DNA of 64,000 nucleotides from Plutella xylostella (GCF_932276165.1 NC_063994.1:2604001-2668000), one strand, 5' to 3'; shown: positions 21,739-34,800, counted from the stretch's first letter. The notes: generated by a model from the sequence alone, not told the origin. A program made the numbers and translations.

Positions 21739-24149
21739 TTTGCAATTTTAACATAGTTAATGCGACCGTAATTGGGCGGTGCGTGTTTTTCAGTTATTTT
21801 GATTGTATATTTTAGCAGCTGCTGTGCTAAAGGGAAAATGTTACTACGGCGAAAACTGAATTGCACCAAAGCTTCCTACGCCAAAAACACTGCCTACCGC
21901 ATAAAGGATCATAAAAGTACTAGCTATGAATACTTTTAGTTTAATACATCAGAGACATACCTATCAACTTAGAGTAATTGGGTTTCCTTTTACAAAGCAA
22001 TATTTCTGATTCACCGCTTTTATTTCTCCTGCAAAGTTCAAGGATAATATAAGTGCATCCTGCATCCTTTAACAAATTATCCACTTAAACATTTACAACA
22101 GAGGTTCTTAGTGTTGTGTTGAATATGATGATTTGATTAAACTTACAGATTATCGAACTTTTTATAACAAAGACGACCACAGCTCGCTAATTTGTCAGTA
22201 TTACCATAATTGGTCTGTCTCAACATTGAGTTTGGGTATTTTAAGTTTATCTTTTCATCATTTTAGGCTAATGCAGCTTAAAGCACTTTGAACCCACGTA
22301 AATACCCGTATCGTATCACATCTTAGTGGTTTTATACTAAGAAGGAAATGTAATACGCGATAAAATATTTTTTGCGAGTTTATGTTTTACGATTTGAAAA
22401 CATCAATGTTATTTGGGATTTTCATCTGTACATTGTTTCCTGGTTGGCTCACCTGTAATTGTGGACTAGCGGAGAAAACTTGTATTAGTGCAGCCGATGT
22501 GTAAAGTTTATTAGCAACTTGCAGAGTCCATCACACTTATTTCCTTTCGATCTTAATGTATTGTGTTTCTAAAGGTTTGGTCCAAGTTTATAAGTTAAAA
22601 CTTGTATGAAGTGAAACATACTTAAAAATATTATCAAAATGGTTTTCTTGGATATTGACATTATTGAACGATATTAAAGCTATTGATATCCAGCTCAGTC
22701 AGTATACTGCCAAAGCAAAAGAGCAAAAGATATAATTTCGTTGAAATGTTTGGTGCAAGTCACCCTAAGATCGATAGATTTATTGCTATGGTCTGGTTAG
22801 GTGTCTATATTACATATGCAACGGTACATTCAGTACCTGTAGACACTGCTACAATGACCGCCAGTCGTGCAGGTCTGTACAAGAGAACACAACTGTGTGA
22901 AGACCAGACCATGTAGCTTTTATGCGCGCATTTATCACGTTCATTGTAGGTTGTAGGGAATGTTTAACTTATTATACTTTTTTATACATAAAGGCTGTTG
23001 CAAATTTGAAGAATTTTAGTATGACACATGAATCCGTCTTAGGGATTACTATACTACAATTTTAACACCCTGTATACCTTAATTTTCATTTTTTTTAGAG
23101 GTAAGTAGTATTTCTCCTGTGGTTTTAACTTGGAGCGCGGACGCAGAAGTGGTCCGCTTTCACAATGGCGGCGCTCTCGGTTAAAATGTCATTAATCTGG
23201 AGTTATTGCTATTGAAGAACAATGTTATTGATGATGCTCGCCGTACATTCTCCTGTAGCTTTGTTGTGTGGGGAGGTGTGTGTGCGGCCGTTTACAAACC
23301 TAGATCCGGTTTATATATAAAAAAAACATGACAACTCATGAGTAATATTTACTTATTTAACTTTTTTATGTTAATATACCTAGACTAAATAATAATATGC
23401 AGGTGTTTATTTCTCATCGCAATATGAATTCTCATAAAAACTTTATGTTTTCACCCTAGTTTTAAAGCAATAAAAGAAATTAGCAAAACCGAACCACACT
23501 TTAAATAACGAGGTATCTATGTTTTTTTTAAACTTTGTCACACAGTCTAATAACAATGCAACAATGAGTCTGCATAGATAAATACTTCGTTTGTTGATCC
23601 ACTTGCTGGATGCTACAAAAAAATGAACAGCCATGACAGTGAAGAATTATTCATCGATCGATTAATCGATCAAAGACCGACAGTCGCTCTTGCTTGTAGA
23701 TGCTAAACTTCCTACTTAAGATTTATTTACGACGAACACCTGATGTGGCGTTTGACATGCATAGAGCATTAAGTAGATCGATTAGGTAATCGATTTGCTG
23801 TGCATCTTTGTTGTGAAGATATTATTAAATCATAATCGATGTAACGAATTCATTGAATTAAATATATCATAAATTGATTTAAAAGAAGGAGAGATAATAT
23901 GGTTTCTTGATTTCATACGTTTATAAACATAAGATAAGCCTTAAAATTATAAAGAAGATGTTTTTAAGTAAAACGCTGTAGAATCAAATGAAATCGCGAT
24001 CTGCTACAACCACTTTCACTGATCACAACATTGATAACACGGTATCTTTTCAGAAAGCCATTGTTAAAAATGAGCAATAATTTCATAAGTTTGCGCGAAT
24101 ATTGTAAATGTATAGCAATTTGCTACGGTACATTACGTCTTTCCCGCAG
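21739..24149. other. AT-rich intergenic sequence
   Basis: Near 23170 a caatggcggcgctctcgg block could be a promoter-proximal YY1-like site or a start codon, but only 16 codons follow. A ttag|AG|GTAAGT splice-like motif occurs at 23090-23105. A small inverted pair (atggtctggt / accagaccat) lies at 22789-22914. Nothing else is recognised. Confidence 0.35.
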
Positions 24150-24221
24150 GGCTGGGACAGCTTCAATGTACTTATTGGAAAATGCTCTTTCTTATTCAGT
24201 AGGTAGCGATGTTTTTAGCGT
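24150..24221 (+). CDS. Candidate internal exon following 18830-18980 (unrecognised)
   Basis: The acceptor gtctttcccgcag is followed by one base and an open frame (AGTASMYLLENALSYS, then VGSDVF). Two donors are available: TCA|GTAGGT at 24198 and GCGT|GTAAGT at 24221. The entry phase matches the exit of the candidate exon at 18830-18980. The evidence is splice context plus phase only. Confidence 0.25.
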
Positions 24222-25156
24222 GTAAGTGTTCAACACTAGAGCTGAACTAGGATGGGGTTCACGAAAGCAGCCTCCTTGAGTAATGCTTCAACTGTTCGCT
24301 ATATTTTATTACTTATCTGACTGGCTATTTCTCTCGTAACGGTGACAAACTTTAGTCTCGTCAAGTGCTACTGAGTTCTAAATGCACTTTCTGCCAGTAT
24401 CAATAACTTTATCCACCAATGACTGGTTATTTCCTTCATACGAATTTGCCACATTAAAAGTTATTTACCGTGTATTGACTTTGTGTTGAACCGGCTATAA
24501 CGTTACCCAGCTCCAGATTAACATTTAACTTGCAAGTGACAGTGTCAGCTAATGCTATGGTAATGGCAGATAATGTTGCGCCATTTTCACACAAGTCGCA
24601 ACTATTGATGGCGTCCCGCTGCCTTCACATCCGGTGTGAGGTTAATTAGTAAAAATATTACCTGGTTTGAAACATATTAGCCGGTTTTAACCACAGCAAT
24701 CGATTACCATGTAAATCTAGTCTAACATTATCAATGTAGATACATTTCTCGTGATAATGTATTCCACATTATAGATTTGAACCTTGCCGCTTGATTTATT
24801 TGCAACAGATTTGGTTCATACATGTATCTAGATTTAGATAACCAATCAATCCAGTCACGTACCTAAAATCTACACTGCATCGCCGGCATATGCAGATAAC
24901 ACGACAAGTTGCCAAATGCATACTATCTGTACATATATCTCACTAACCCGACCACCTTAACATCATAAAGTCAACTTTACTCTCAGTACAACAGGGTCCT
25001 TTTTAGCCAGTATAAATTGAAGTGTCCGAATCTAGAGCAATCGGCCCTACGGTTGCTTGCGACACGACTGTCCGCGACCGAACGTTTCCTCAATATTACC
25101 AATTAAATCACGACAAACTGAACAACTGCGACATACGGCCTACTGCAACTATGCTA

Positions 25157-25324
25157 CCCTGGTACAGTTCGGTTCGAACAGTTTGCTAGTTATGAACTTG
25201 TCAGACTAACAAACCGCCTATTCATTCTTCCGAAGATTATCAGTTGGTTAGTTTGACAATGCACCAAAGTGTAATCGCAACCAACTTCATAACTAACAAG
25301 TTGTTTGGACCCAACTGTACCCAG
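25157..25324. mobile_element. MITE with GGTACAGTT ends
   Basis: Inverted, diverged ends: GGTACAGTT then gctagttatgaacttg at the left, and the inverse of gttagttatgaagttgg ending in aactgtacc at the right. The interior is short and AT-rich, with no frame. Confidence 0.6.
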
Positions 25325-25827
25325 TGCAAGGAATGTGTTACAATATCAGTGCGCTTGTCTGTACCGTATCCCTATAGTTGGATAGTGTATTGTTTTTCAG
25401 TAAATGCAAAAAGGGCGTAGTCTTTGTCAATTAACTGGATCAGTAGCCTCCCTTTTTCTAGAGGAGGCCTATAGTCGACAGTAATAAGTATGATGCTTGC
25501 ACAAAACAGCAATAATAATGAAAATTAATGTTTTGATTACCCACAGCTTTATCTTGGGTCTAAATGTTAATCCCGCCTCCTGGCTAACGAACTTAATCGT
25601 CTCAGATGGTTATCTCTTAGCAACTCTATCACAAAGCTACATTCCGGAGGCCTACCGCGACTCTGTACTGTAATGTTTGGATCAAGTCGAGGATAACACA
25701 GACGGTTGCAGTGTCATTAAGGTAGAGAAATGGGATTTGGTTTTATAGAGATGCAATGTGAATATGGCACAGTGAAGTGAGTGAAGTTAAAAAACTCCGT
25801 TAAGCCTCACATAAATTTATTAATTAC
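25325..25827. other. Intergenic sequence, nothing recognised
   Basis: No frame, repeat or RNA structure stands out between the MITE and the RTE tail. Confidence 0.4.
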
Positions 25828-26028
25828 TAGCTGTGCCCGCGAGCTTCGCTTCGCCTTAAAAAGTTTTCCCGTGGGAATTCCGGGATAAAAAGTAGCCTAT
25901 GTTCTTTCCCAGGGTCTATACCATACCTATACCAAATTTCATTCAAATCCGTTCAGTAGTTTTGGCGTGAAAGAGTAACAGACAGACAGACAGACAGACA
26001 CAGTTACTTTCGCATTTATAATATTAAT
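25828..26028. mobile_element. RTE-type LINE 3'-end fragment
   Basis: The stretch contains a block very common in lepidopteran genomes: tagctgtgcccgcgagctt, then tccgggataaaaagtagcct, ccaaatttcattcaaatcc, a (gaca)n run at 25979-26000 and tcgcatttataatatta. This is known as the tail of RTE-like non-LTR elements and related SINEs. It abuts SINE copy 2 directly. Confidence 0.7.
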
Positions 26029-26242
26029 AAATAAATAAATATGTGGGGACATCTCACACACGGCCATCCGACCCCAAGCTAGGCAGAACCTGTGTTATGG
26101 GTATCGGACAGCTGATATATCTACACAAATACATAGATAGATAGATACTAAATATAAATATCAACACCCAAGACCCGAGTACAAATATCTGTCTTTAAAC
26201 AAATATCTGCCCCAGCCGGGAATCGAACCCGGGACCTTCGGC
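26029..26242 (-). mobile_element. tRNA-derived SINE, copy 2 (5'-truncated)
   Basis: Same body as copy 1, with an AAAT-type tail at its left end. It stops just after the B box (ttcggc at 26237-26242), so the A box part of the tRNA-like head is missing, as expected from incomplete reverse transcription. Confidence 0.85.
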
Positions 26243-27583
26243 ATATATATTAGTTAGGATTAGTTAGGATTTAAATAACCTATTGGTCATACTCGCAACA
26301 CCGTTTCGGTGATGCAAATGCAAAACAAAAATAAGCATGTGATTAATTAGGTTTCCCTTATCATGGTCTAGTTCTTAAGAATCTTCAGCCAGAGCACCCT
26401 GTATAAGGCAACTCACGTGTATACAGGACGAGCACGCACATACCAAGGCTCACAATCAGCGGTGACCTCTGCACATGAGTCAAAGCCCATAACGGTCGCG
26501 GTTTCATTAAATTTACGAAACCCGTCGGAATTGGAGCAGCAATTTTGTTGGCGACGTGTCCTAGACGCGCGGGCACAATGCGTATTATGTGTGCCCAAGT
26601 ACGTGGCTTTTGTAATAGGCTTTAGAGATTAGAGGTAGTGTTTCTGGGTTGCTTACTTTTCGGATGATTACTGTGATAAGCTGTAGTGTTTGAAAAGTGC
26701 TCTAATTTACTGAGTACCATGTTCTAGTTGGGAAGAAACGCGGTGCAAGATTCTCAAATGGCACGTTGAGTCCCGTTAATTTCAATAATATTGGTCAATA
26801 TTTCCGAAAAGCTTATTTCTCAAAAGTCACTTTGTTGTGGACAAGAAAACCTATTTTACCAACAATTATAAATACTCGCATATAAAAAAATATGAAACAG
26901 CTTTTCCTACGTTTTAACGTGTTTATATTGTTCGCCTATCTCACTATCCCCCATCCCTATTCTAGGCCGTTGCTTGTCACAGTCTCATGCGCACGCGCAT
27001 GGTCGAATATTCCATAGAACAGCCAGCGCCTGCGACAGGCGTGCCGGATATGTAAATGCAGTTATTGCAATAAGTGAAACAAACCGCCCGGATTGACCTC
27101 GCACTGTCGCGGCTTTCAAATTCACTCTAAACCGGAGGAATTTAGAACTGCACTTTATTTATTTAATTTAACAAGTAATTGTAACTTGTAATGCATTAAA
27201 TTTATGAATGGATTTACATGCAAGCATTAAGGCTTTGATAGTTTTTGTAAGGACGTTCTGTGTAATTTTAAATTGAATAGCAAATAAAACGGACATATAT
27301 GTGATCTATTATTAAAGTTTAAGTAAATACTAAGAAGTAACTTATAAAATTCCCATGTTTAGACGAAAACGATCCTTTTCGAAACAGTGCACACTAGAGT
27401 CAGGTAGACCTACTAAACTACGAACTGCAAATATGCTTTAACTATATCCTTTGCGAACCTGTAATCTGTTATATCAATGAGGCAACGGCAACAGTGTAGC
27501 AGCCAGGGCGAGCCGCGTGGGCCGCTCATTGGGCAACCGCTCTATGCCTCATAGTCTATGGCTCTACGAGTCTATGGTCGTAC
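26243..27583. other. AT-rich intergenic sequence
   Basis: Overlapping frames on both strands at 26385-26632 cancel one another and have no splice support. No other feature is recognised. Confidence 0.4.
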
Positions 27584-27735
27584 CTTGATGAAGTCCGCAC
27601 TCTGTGGTCTACCACTAATGGCATCGTCTGGTGTTGGCTTGTAGATGAGTTTTGGAACACTTCCCGGTTGTTTGAAGGTTCGGATTATTCGAATCCCGCT
27701 CTTAAATTGATCGGTTTTCCAATGACGTAGCTATT
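27584..27735 (-). CDS. Candidate exon ending in ADFIK and a GTACGA donor (unrecognised)
   Basis: The - strand frame is open for about 50 codons before the donor AAG|GTACGA. It includes RIIRTFKQPGSVPKLIYKP and PDDAISGRPQSADFIK. The composition is coding-like and the patch is GC-richer than its surroundings. No clear acceptor marks its upstream end (a TAG lies just outside), so the start is a guess. The family is unknown; an old retroelement is an alternative. Confidence 0.25.
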
Positions 27736-29979
27736 ACATAACAAATTGACCGTAGTACGATTTTCATGTTACTGTTATTCTATATTACTATGAATGGAAT
27801 CTTTGTTTTCTGAAATAATATAGTAGGTATATTTTATTGGTGCACTGAATAGATACATCGATTTAGACGTCTAAATCTAAAGCAGTCCAATCAGTACTCT
27901 GCTAACATGATAAAGTCAATGTACACATAATGATGTGGACTACAGTACCACTGTTTTAATGCAGACAATAAAAATGTAATTGACACAGTCGACAATCGTA
28001 GCATAGATCGAGCCAATCTGTCATGTTATAATAAGTCGGGTGTACATAATATTAAAGTTATTACTATTGTTGACCCGAATAAATAAACTCAGGGTTACGA
28101 TAATGTACTACTAACTTACACACGTAATGAACATATTCGGCATGTAATTGTTAGCAAAAAAGTTCTTTGTTGCACGAACTAGTAAATTACATGCGTATTA
28201 CATTCAAGTTCAATAGCTTAATCAAGTGGATAATTAGGTTGAATGGATGACTTGGTCACTGAAGTAGTGTTTATCGATAAATATTCGTCAAAAAACAATA
28301 CCTAGTTCTTAGTTCTTGAGAAACGTTTTCTACTTTGTAAGGATATACATTAGTGTTAACGTTACTGGAAAAGATAGTATATCAATATTAATAAGATCTT
28401 AGTTATCTGAAGAATAATAATAATATTTTCAGCAGCAGACGCGTGGATGCTAACGGTTGCTGAAGTTTTACGCCTAGCTTACAGTATTATACCATGGACG
28501 ATATTATTATTATAAATACAACTTCTACAACCTTCACCTAACTTTGAAGCATCCCTCTATCCATCCGATCCAGATCGCAACAAACCAATACCCGCACCAC
28601 AGCTTTCATTGCTATTACCTCTGACCTTACACTCGGAATACTGACTAGGATTGATAAGTGCGGCGCGGCGCGTGCGCGGGCGCCATTAGGCAAGTCGCAT
28701 TATCTGTGGCTAATGCGGCGGCGCGCACGACTCGCGTCCTATTTGGTCTGTGTGTTACATTTTATTCACTTTGAGGTAACCGCGCCCAGTCTGTGGCTCC
28801 GATAAGCGACGCGTTTTTGGTATTTTGGCTGTCGGGGTGGCGCAAGTTTTTGGGTGGCCTTGGGAGGGAAGTTTTTTTTTATTGCGAAGTCGTGTTTTGT
28901 TTGTGATCTATTGCAGAATGTATGGCTCAATAGAAATGAATCACCATGATTTTACATGGTTATTGGGACTTTAGATTATAGTTTGAATTTCTACCAACCC
29001 TACTAGACGTACGTAGGCATCCAATGCAGGGTGGTTCATTGGATTAAGATATCGTAGGTATTTATTCAATTGAGTAAGATACTTAAATTAAACTAATCGG
29101 ATTAGATGAAAAGTCAGTGATGAACTGACAGTCAGATCCTGTTTACGGAACAAGTGGTAAAGAGAAGCAGGATGGATCGTTAATCAATGGCAATTGATTC
29201 ATCAGTGTTTGGCGTGCTTCTGTGTTGGGAACAATAGTGGCTGCACGCCAAACGGAAGGAGGATAACCAAATATGTGCACAAAATGTACAGTTGCAGTGG
29301 GCTGGTTACCTGGATTTGGTGTAGGGTTATTGGAGAAAGTGGGTACTTTCAGCATCTAAAGGATCCGTACTGTGGCATGAATAATACCTATCGTACGTGG
29401 GAGAAATAAAAAGCAACACAAAATAACATAATGTGTCGGCAGCTCTGCTGGGTCCAGCCAGATGAGCTGTTCTCAATAACTATCTTTAAGTTTTTAAGAA
29501 AGTATTTTGTTTCTTACTCATTCCAAAACACCTCAGTCACCTAGTATTTCTAGCTAACGGTATGAATCATAAAGATTAAAGGGACCGCATATCTAGCAGG
29601 TGAGCCCTATTCTCTGCGGGGGTGTAAGTGCCTGCACTTGGCTCACTCGATTGGAATCTTTATGCGTATCCCCTTTAGGTCTAAACTGCCTGCTGCTGAG
29701 AGCCTCAAAAAGCCTACACCCTGTCGGCTCAACCTTCACCGCAGTGACAGTAGCAGTGAATGTTTCATGAACACCACTCGGAACTAGATACCTATACCCA
29801 CTGCTCCGTATAGATCACGCGAGTTGACTCAGTGGCGCCACTGCCTTTGTGGGTTAAAGGTTATCTGAAAGAGATCACAATCGCAAATAAATAAATTTAC
29901 CGACAGATATATGCAAGAAAGCAAAGTATTTAATAAACTAAGAGCTGAATTTTCTGAAGGTTAGCTAGTTCCTAATACA
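27736..29979. other. Intergenic sequence with a CpG-rich block
   Basis: The block 28650-28820 is rich in cggcgcgg and gcgcgcac and could be a regulatory island. The stretch 29585-29900 has the texture of an old LINE 3' end (ctgaaagagatcaca followed by aataaataaatt) but is too decayed to assign. No gene is seen. Confidence 0.35.
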
Positions 29980-29987
29980 CTCACGAG

Positions 29988-30628
29988 TAGTGTTGCCACG
30001 AATAGTGAATTGGCCGAATACCGAATACCGAATATTCGGCGGCGCTGCCGGCCGAAGCGCCGAATATTCGGCGCTACAACCTGTTTTTTTTGTTCCTGGA
30101 ACTGCTTTGAAGAAGTCGCTACAGATTATATGACAAATGCTAATTATTAGGAGGCAGATGCTGTGGCAAACGAGTTGAATTTTTATTTGATAATAGTTCG
30201 CCTAGATCGGATGGCTGATCCTTACAAGTGGTGGTCAGCAAACAAAAAACAATAACAATATTTACTATGTACCTTTTGAAATTTGCAAAAACTTATCCTT
30301 TCTTCACCTGCAAGTAGCGTCTATAGTGAGAGGTTATTTTCTGAGGATGGTTACAATGAAAAGCGCAATCGTGGGCTACCAAAAAATGCTGAAATGCTCG
30401 TTTTTATCCAGCACAACTTACTACTGATTAATTTTAAGTACTAAAATGTTGTGATTTGGAAATAAATACACAATTTTGATTAAAATAACAAGTCATTTTT
30501 ACATGATTTACTATTCGGTATTCGGCCCGAATAGTACCTACGCACTATTCGGCCGAATACCGAATACTGAAAAAACTGGCCGAATAGGCCGAATACCGAA
30601 TAGTTGCCGAATATTCGTGGCATCTCTA
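29988..30628 (+). mobile_element. hAT transposon remnant with exact 8-bp target duplication
   Basis: The 641-bp element starts TAGTGTTGCCACGAATA and ends TATTCGTGGCATCTCTA, a typical hAT terminal inverted repeat. It is flanked by CTCACGAG at 29980-29987 and 30629-30636. Both subterminal regions are packed with ccgaatattcgg and ccgaatacc repeats. Between them lie remains of a transposase gene. Confidence 0.85.
30100..30440 (+). pseudogene. hAT transposase C-terminal remnant
   Basis: Two pieces of the dimerisation region can be read in different frames. The first reads EVATDYMTNANY, a stop, then ADPYKWWSANKKQ, matching the conserved D-P-x-x-W-W block. The second, from about 30300, reads LSSPASSVYSERLFSEDG, then NRGLPKNAEMLVFIQHNL, the usual end of hAT transposases (PASS-x-x-SER-x-FS). 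An internal stop and at least one frameshift separate them, and the rest of the gene is missing, so it cannot make an active enzyme. Confidence 0.8.
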
Positions 30629-30698
30629 CTCACGAGCAATGAAAAAGTTCCAGCGCCACAGCATCTTAGTGGAACTTTTTAATTGCTCACCATGTGTA

Positions 30699-31834
30699 CT
30701 TATATTATTCTTAAATACCTTTAAATTGAAGAAGGTTAGCACTAGCAGTTAATCCATTCAGTCGTGCCTATTCGCAGGTACGAATTTCTTTGAGATTGTT
30801 TAACGGAACGGAAATCATAATTATTATTGTTTACGAATAACGACATGATTGGTTCTGTGTGTGGTCAAAAAAATTGCTTCTTGGAATTTTTGTTGTTGTC
30901 AAATAATGATGATTTCTGAAAAATAATCATATTCACAACTGCTGTTATGGCGTTTATAATAAATTTCCTTGTCATTGAACCTTATTGTAGTTGCGGGCGG
31001 GTTTTTTAGGCATAGCGTTATAAACAAAGTAGACTCGTAATGCTGTAACTGTAACACAAATTGTGTGGTCAAGTTGTAACGTAACATGACCAAAGACCTG
31101 TCATTCAGGTCTCGATTACTATCTTAGGGAGGGCCATTAAGTAATTTTATTAATGTCTAGAATTTTTACACGTAGACATCTATTTGCATATTTTATTCTT
31201 AGCATATTGCGCTTACCGTCTATATCTTGATTTTGATATTCTGTGATATGCATTGAAATATTATGTAGATAGACTTAACAAAACGATTTTTGTTAAAATT
31301 ATTTTTACAGACCAAATTTTTAGCTTATGGTTTGACATTGTATTATTTTGATCGTCTTAAACAGTACCTATAGTGAAACCGGCTTTGGAAATTGCAATAT
31401 GCAGTTAGGATGAAGCCAGGTCACTGATGGTTTTCTAACCGCGCTTTCAAAACTGCCTATTCATTCCACACCGCAGAGATTATCTCTGCACAATCATATT
31501 TGACAGTATCTTTGGAGCAGACAACACAATACCCAATATTAATACAGTAGGTATATACTATGTTTATGATTTTGCTAGTAGTTACAAAGGGAAGGCTCAG
31601 CATTGGTTATACATACTTTTAAATCACGGAAATGTAATGACATATCAACCAGCTCTCTCTCCGTAAAATACGATGACAAATCAACTCTAGATCTCCTAGA
31701 TCTAGTGTCACCAATAAGAAGCAAAATGTACCTACCTAACGTTTCTATGAATAATACAAAGCTCTCACCCTCTCCAAGCTATACCATTAGAAAAAAATAT
31801 GCATTTATTAACATAAACATGTGTATTGTTACAG
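30699..31834. other. Sequence upstream of the first visible NAA15 exon
   Basis: AT-rich, presumably intron of NAA15. I see no exon carrying the tetratricopeptide repeats that should precede the exon at 31835. Confidence 0.45.
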
Positions 31835-34800
31835 AAAATCTAGCGCCGTCGGAGTTGAAGAAGCTCCGGAATAAACAGAGGAAAGCGAAGCGCAAGGCCG
31901 AACAGGAGAGCGCGCTGCAGGCGCAAGTGCAGGTGTGTATTACAAACCTTATCATCATCATCATAAGGATTCATTGTTCTGGCAACATAAGTCTCTGTCA
32001 TACCCTGATCACACCTCCCGAGTACATTGACTGAGACAGTGTCCTCAGCCGAGCACTCGGTCAATTGCTAGCCGTTCATTGGTCGAGGATCGGCCGAGGA
32101 TACTGTCTCGCCACTCTACTCGGTAGGTGTAACAAGGGTAGGTTATGCAAAGGTTTCCCGTTTGAGGTCTCCACAAAAAGTTAAGTATTATGAATTTTCT
32201 TCTATAAAAAAAATTGCTTAAAATTTAATCAAATAAAAATACGAGTCATAACTAATTTGTTTAGACGGTCGATGCTCCGAACACCCTGTACAACAACCCC
32301 AACCTATTGTTTCCAGGTGAAGCGCGAGCAGCACCACAAGGCGCGCGCCGCGCAGGAGCAGGGCGACCCCGAGGCGCCGCAGCTCGACGAGCTGGTGCCC
32401 GACAAGCTGGCCAGGGTGAGTTGACACCCGATAATATGTGGGGACATCTCACACACGGCCATACGACTCGAAGCTAGGCCGAGCCGGTTTGATCGGTATC
32501 GGTATCGGACAGCTAATATATCTACACAGATAGATACATACATATTAACAACCAAGACACGAGTACAAACATCTGCCTTTAAAGAAATATCTGCCCGGCC
32601 GGGAACGAACCTGGGAGTTTCGGCATAGCAGTCAGAGTCACTAATCACTCAGCCGTCAACTCTATTTGTCTGTCAGATCAAAATTTATACTCCAGATAAC
32701 TTTACATTATTACCAGTAATAAATTTACAATGAGCCCTATCTGAGTCGTATTGAAATTGCGGCTTTCATATGAGGTAAGTGGCGCCATCTAACGAATTGT
32801 TATTGAACTAACAAAGCTTATGTTTTTAATCATTCAAGCATAGCGCGTGAAATGTTTCTTAGATCTGTTGAAAAAATTATTGAAGTCTTGATTATTTCTC
32901 GAAATTAAATTTGGTAAGTACATACCTATTTCAAGGTTCTTTTTTCTTAAACATGAGAGGTTTAGGAAACCCATTTTTAATATTGAACCTATTCATATAC
33001 GGAAACATAAATTAATTACCTTGTTTCCAAAATAGAGCATGCCCAAAATTCATATTTTAATTGCTGTTTTAAACGATATGGCGTAGGCGTGAGAAGTTGA
33101 CCTTATGTTGAACACACTTTAAAGAATTATTAAATTAAGAATTTATTCTGTTTTCAACAACTATAAAAAGATTTTTCAGTGTAAACATGCACGAAATAAC
33201 TTTTATATTTTTCATGATTTGTTTAGGTCCAATACGTATTAATAAATAATTAGGTAATTACCTATGCTATGGTCCTATTTTGTGCTTAAATAGAAAGGTT
33301 CATTATTGTATTAGCATATAGCCAAGATTTTATTTTAAAATGTACGAAAATATGTCTTCAAGTATTTTTACGTTGTTTTGGTCCAATACGTGTCCCCATT
33401 ATTATCATTAAAGAATTTTATTTTTAAATGCCACCAACATCTCGTCACGTGAATGAAGTATCTAAGCCCTTTAAGAGATTATGAATGTACTAATAATGTT
33501 ATGTTTAATTGCAGGTAGAGGACCCCCTGGAGCAGGCGATCAAGTTCCTGTGTCCGCTGCGGACGCTCGCCGCGGACAAGATAGAAACGCATTTAATGGC
33601 CTTCGAAATATACTATAGGAAAAGTGAGTATACTGTTTGATTTGTTTTCTATTTACCCAGGGGAATGGCTAGGGGTGTCTGTAGAGATTCCGGGATAAAT
33701 GGAGCTCATGATATTTAAAGACCGTGTTTGCATTGTTTATTGTACCATTTCTGCTCAGTAACCGAGCCTCTGTTCAATCTGGTCAATTTAAATGGTGACA
33801 GACTAACATATCTTGACAATCGACAAATAATGGTAAAATTTTATGTCGAATAACTGATGAATCTGTATAGATTAAGACGGCGGTGTTAGTTAGTGAGAGC
33901 GGTTGAATTTATTTTGAAAATACTTTTAGCAACAGGTATTCACGTCATTTGTGATTCTAAGTGTCCATTATTTATTCCAGCTTTTTCTATTTCCCATCGT
34001 ATTCAGTTTGGTATGCCGTATAAGAGCGAGACCTCATTAGTTATTAGTACCCAAAAATTTGCAAAAAAATACCTTTAAATTTTTTTTTTAATGTATGTAT
34101 TAGACAGCTTGTAACATGAATTCCAACCTCATTCCAGACAAGCCGCTACTAATGCTGCAAAGCCTGAAGCGCGCGTGCGGGCTGTCCACGGACAACTCGC
34201 ACCTCAACGACTGCATCCTGCGCTTCCGGCTGTGGCTCGACGAACATAAAGACGTGGCGCCGGCCGTGGCCACCGTGCTGGAGCAGGAGACCCTCAATGT
34301 GAGTGTATATCTTTCATGTTCGGCTCGAAGGACCATTTAGATGTACCGAGTTATATATTCTACTGACATTGATGCAGTGCTGAAGCAGGAGACCCTCAAT
34401 GTGAGTGTACGATACCGAAGGAGCTATATGCGCCATACCCTCCCACTAAACCAGGTGGTTTTGGTTTTTCGGGCCTTCTGCCCAGCAGTTACCCTATAGG
34501 GAGCTGTTATATCCGGCTCGAAGGACCATTTAGATGTTTGAAGTGAGCTACGATATTGATATAGTGCTGGGGCAGGACACCATCAATGTGAGTATTAATC
34601 AGGAAGATTAGCGCCTGCCGCATGGCTGACTAGCTAGGATGCGTCTGGATAGAGTCGTTGGACCAAGCCTGGTGGCTATAAATCCATAGGTTGCTGTTTC
34701 ACATCCGGCTCGAGGGATCATTTAGATGTATGAAGTTCTATATTCTACCGATGTTGATGGTTATAGTAAATTATATTAAGTATACGGCAGCAATTAATTG

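Larger units (their letters stand above)
29976..30698. mobile_element. CACTC-type MITE, copy 2, split by a hAT insertion
   Basis: The left terminus (tacactcacgag) ends at 29987 and the remainder resumes at 30629 (ctcacgagcaatgaaaaag), running to the inverted right end aattgctcaccatgtgta. The hAT element at 29988-30628 lies between them, with the 8 bp CTCACGAG repeated at both borders. Without the insertion the MITE would be about 80 bp, like copy 3. Confidence 0.75.

Noticed and set aside
23173..23223. Kozak-like caATGGCGGC start
   Set aside because: Only 16 codons follow before a stop and no donor is present; it may be a regulatory site instead.
31603..31834. ATG at 31603 as the start of the frame that runs into the NAA15 exon
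   Set aside because: The segment before 31835 is AT-rich intron with no family similarity, and ttacag marks the true exon start.
32304..32648. - strand frame of 114 codons across an NAA15 exon and a SINE
   Set aside because: It runs through a conserved + strand exon and a repeat, so it is an artefact of composition.
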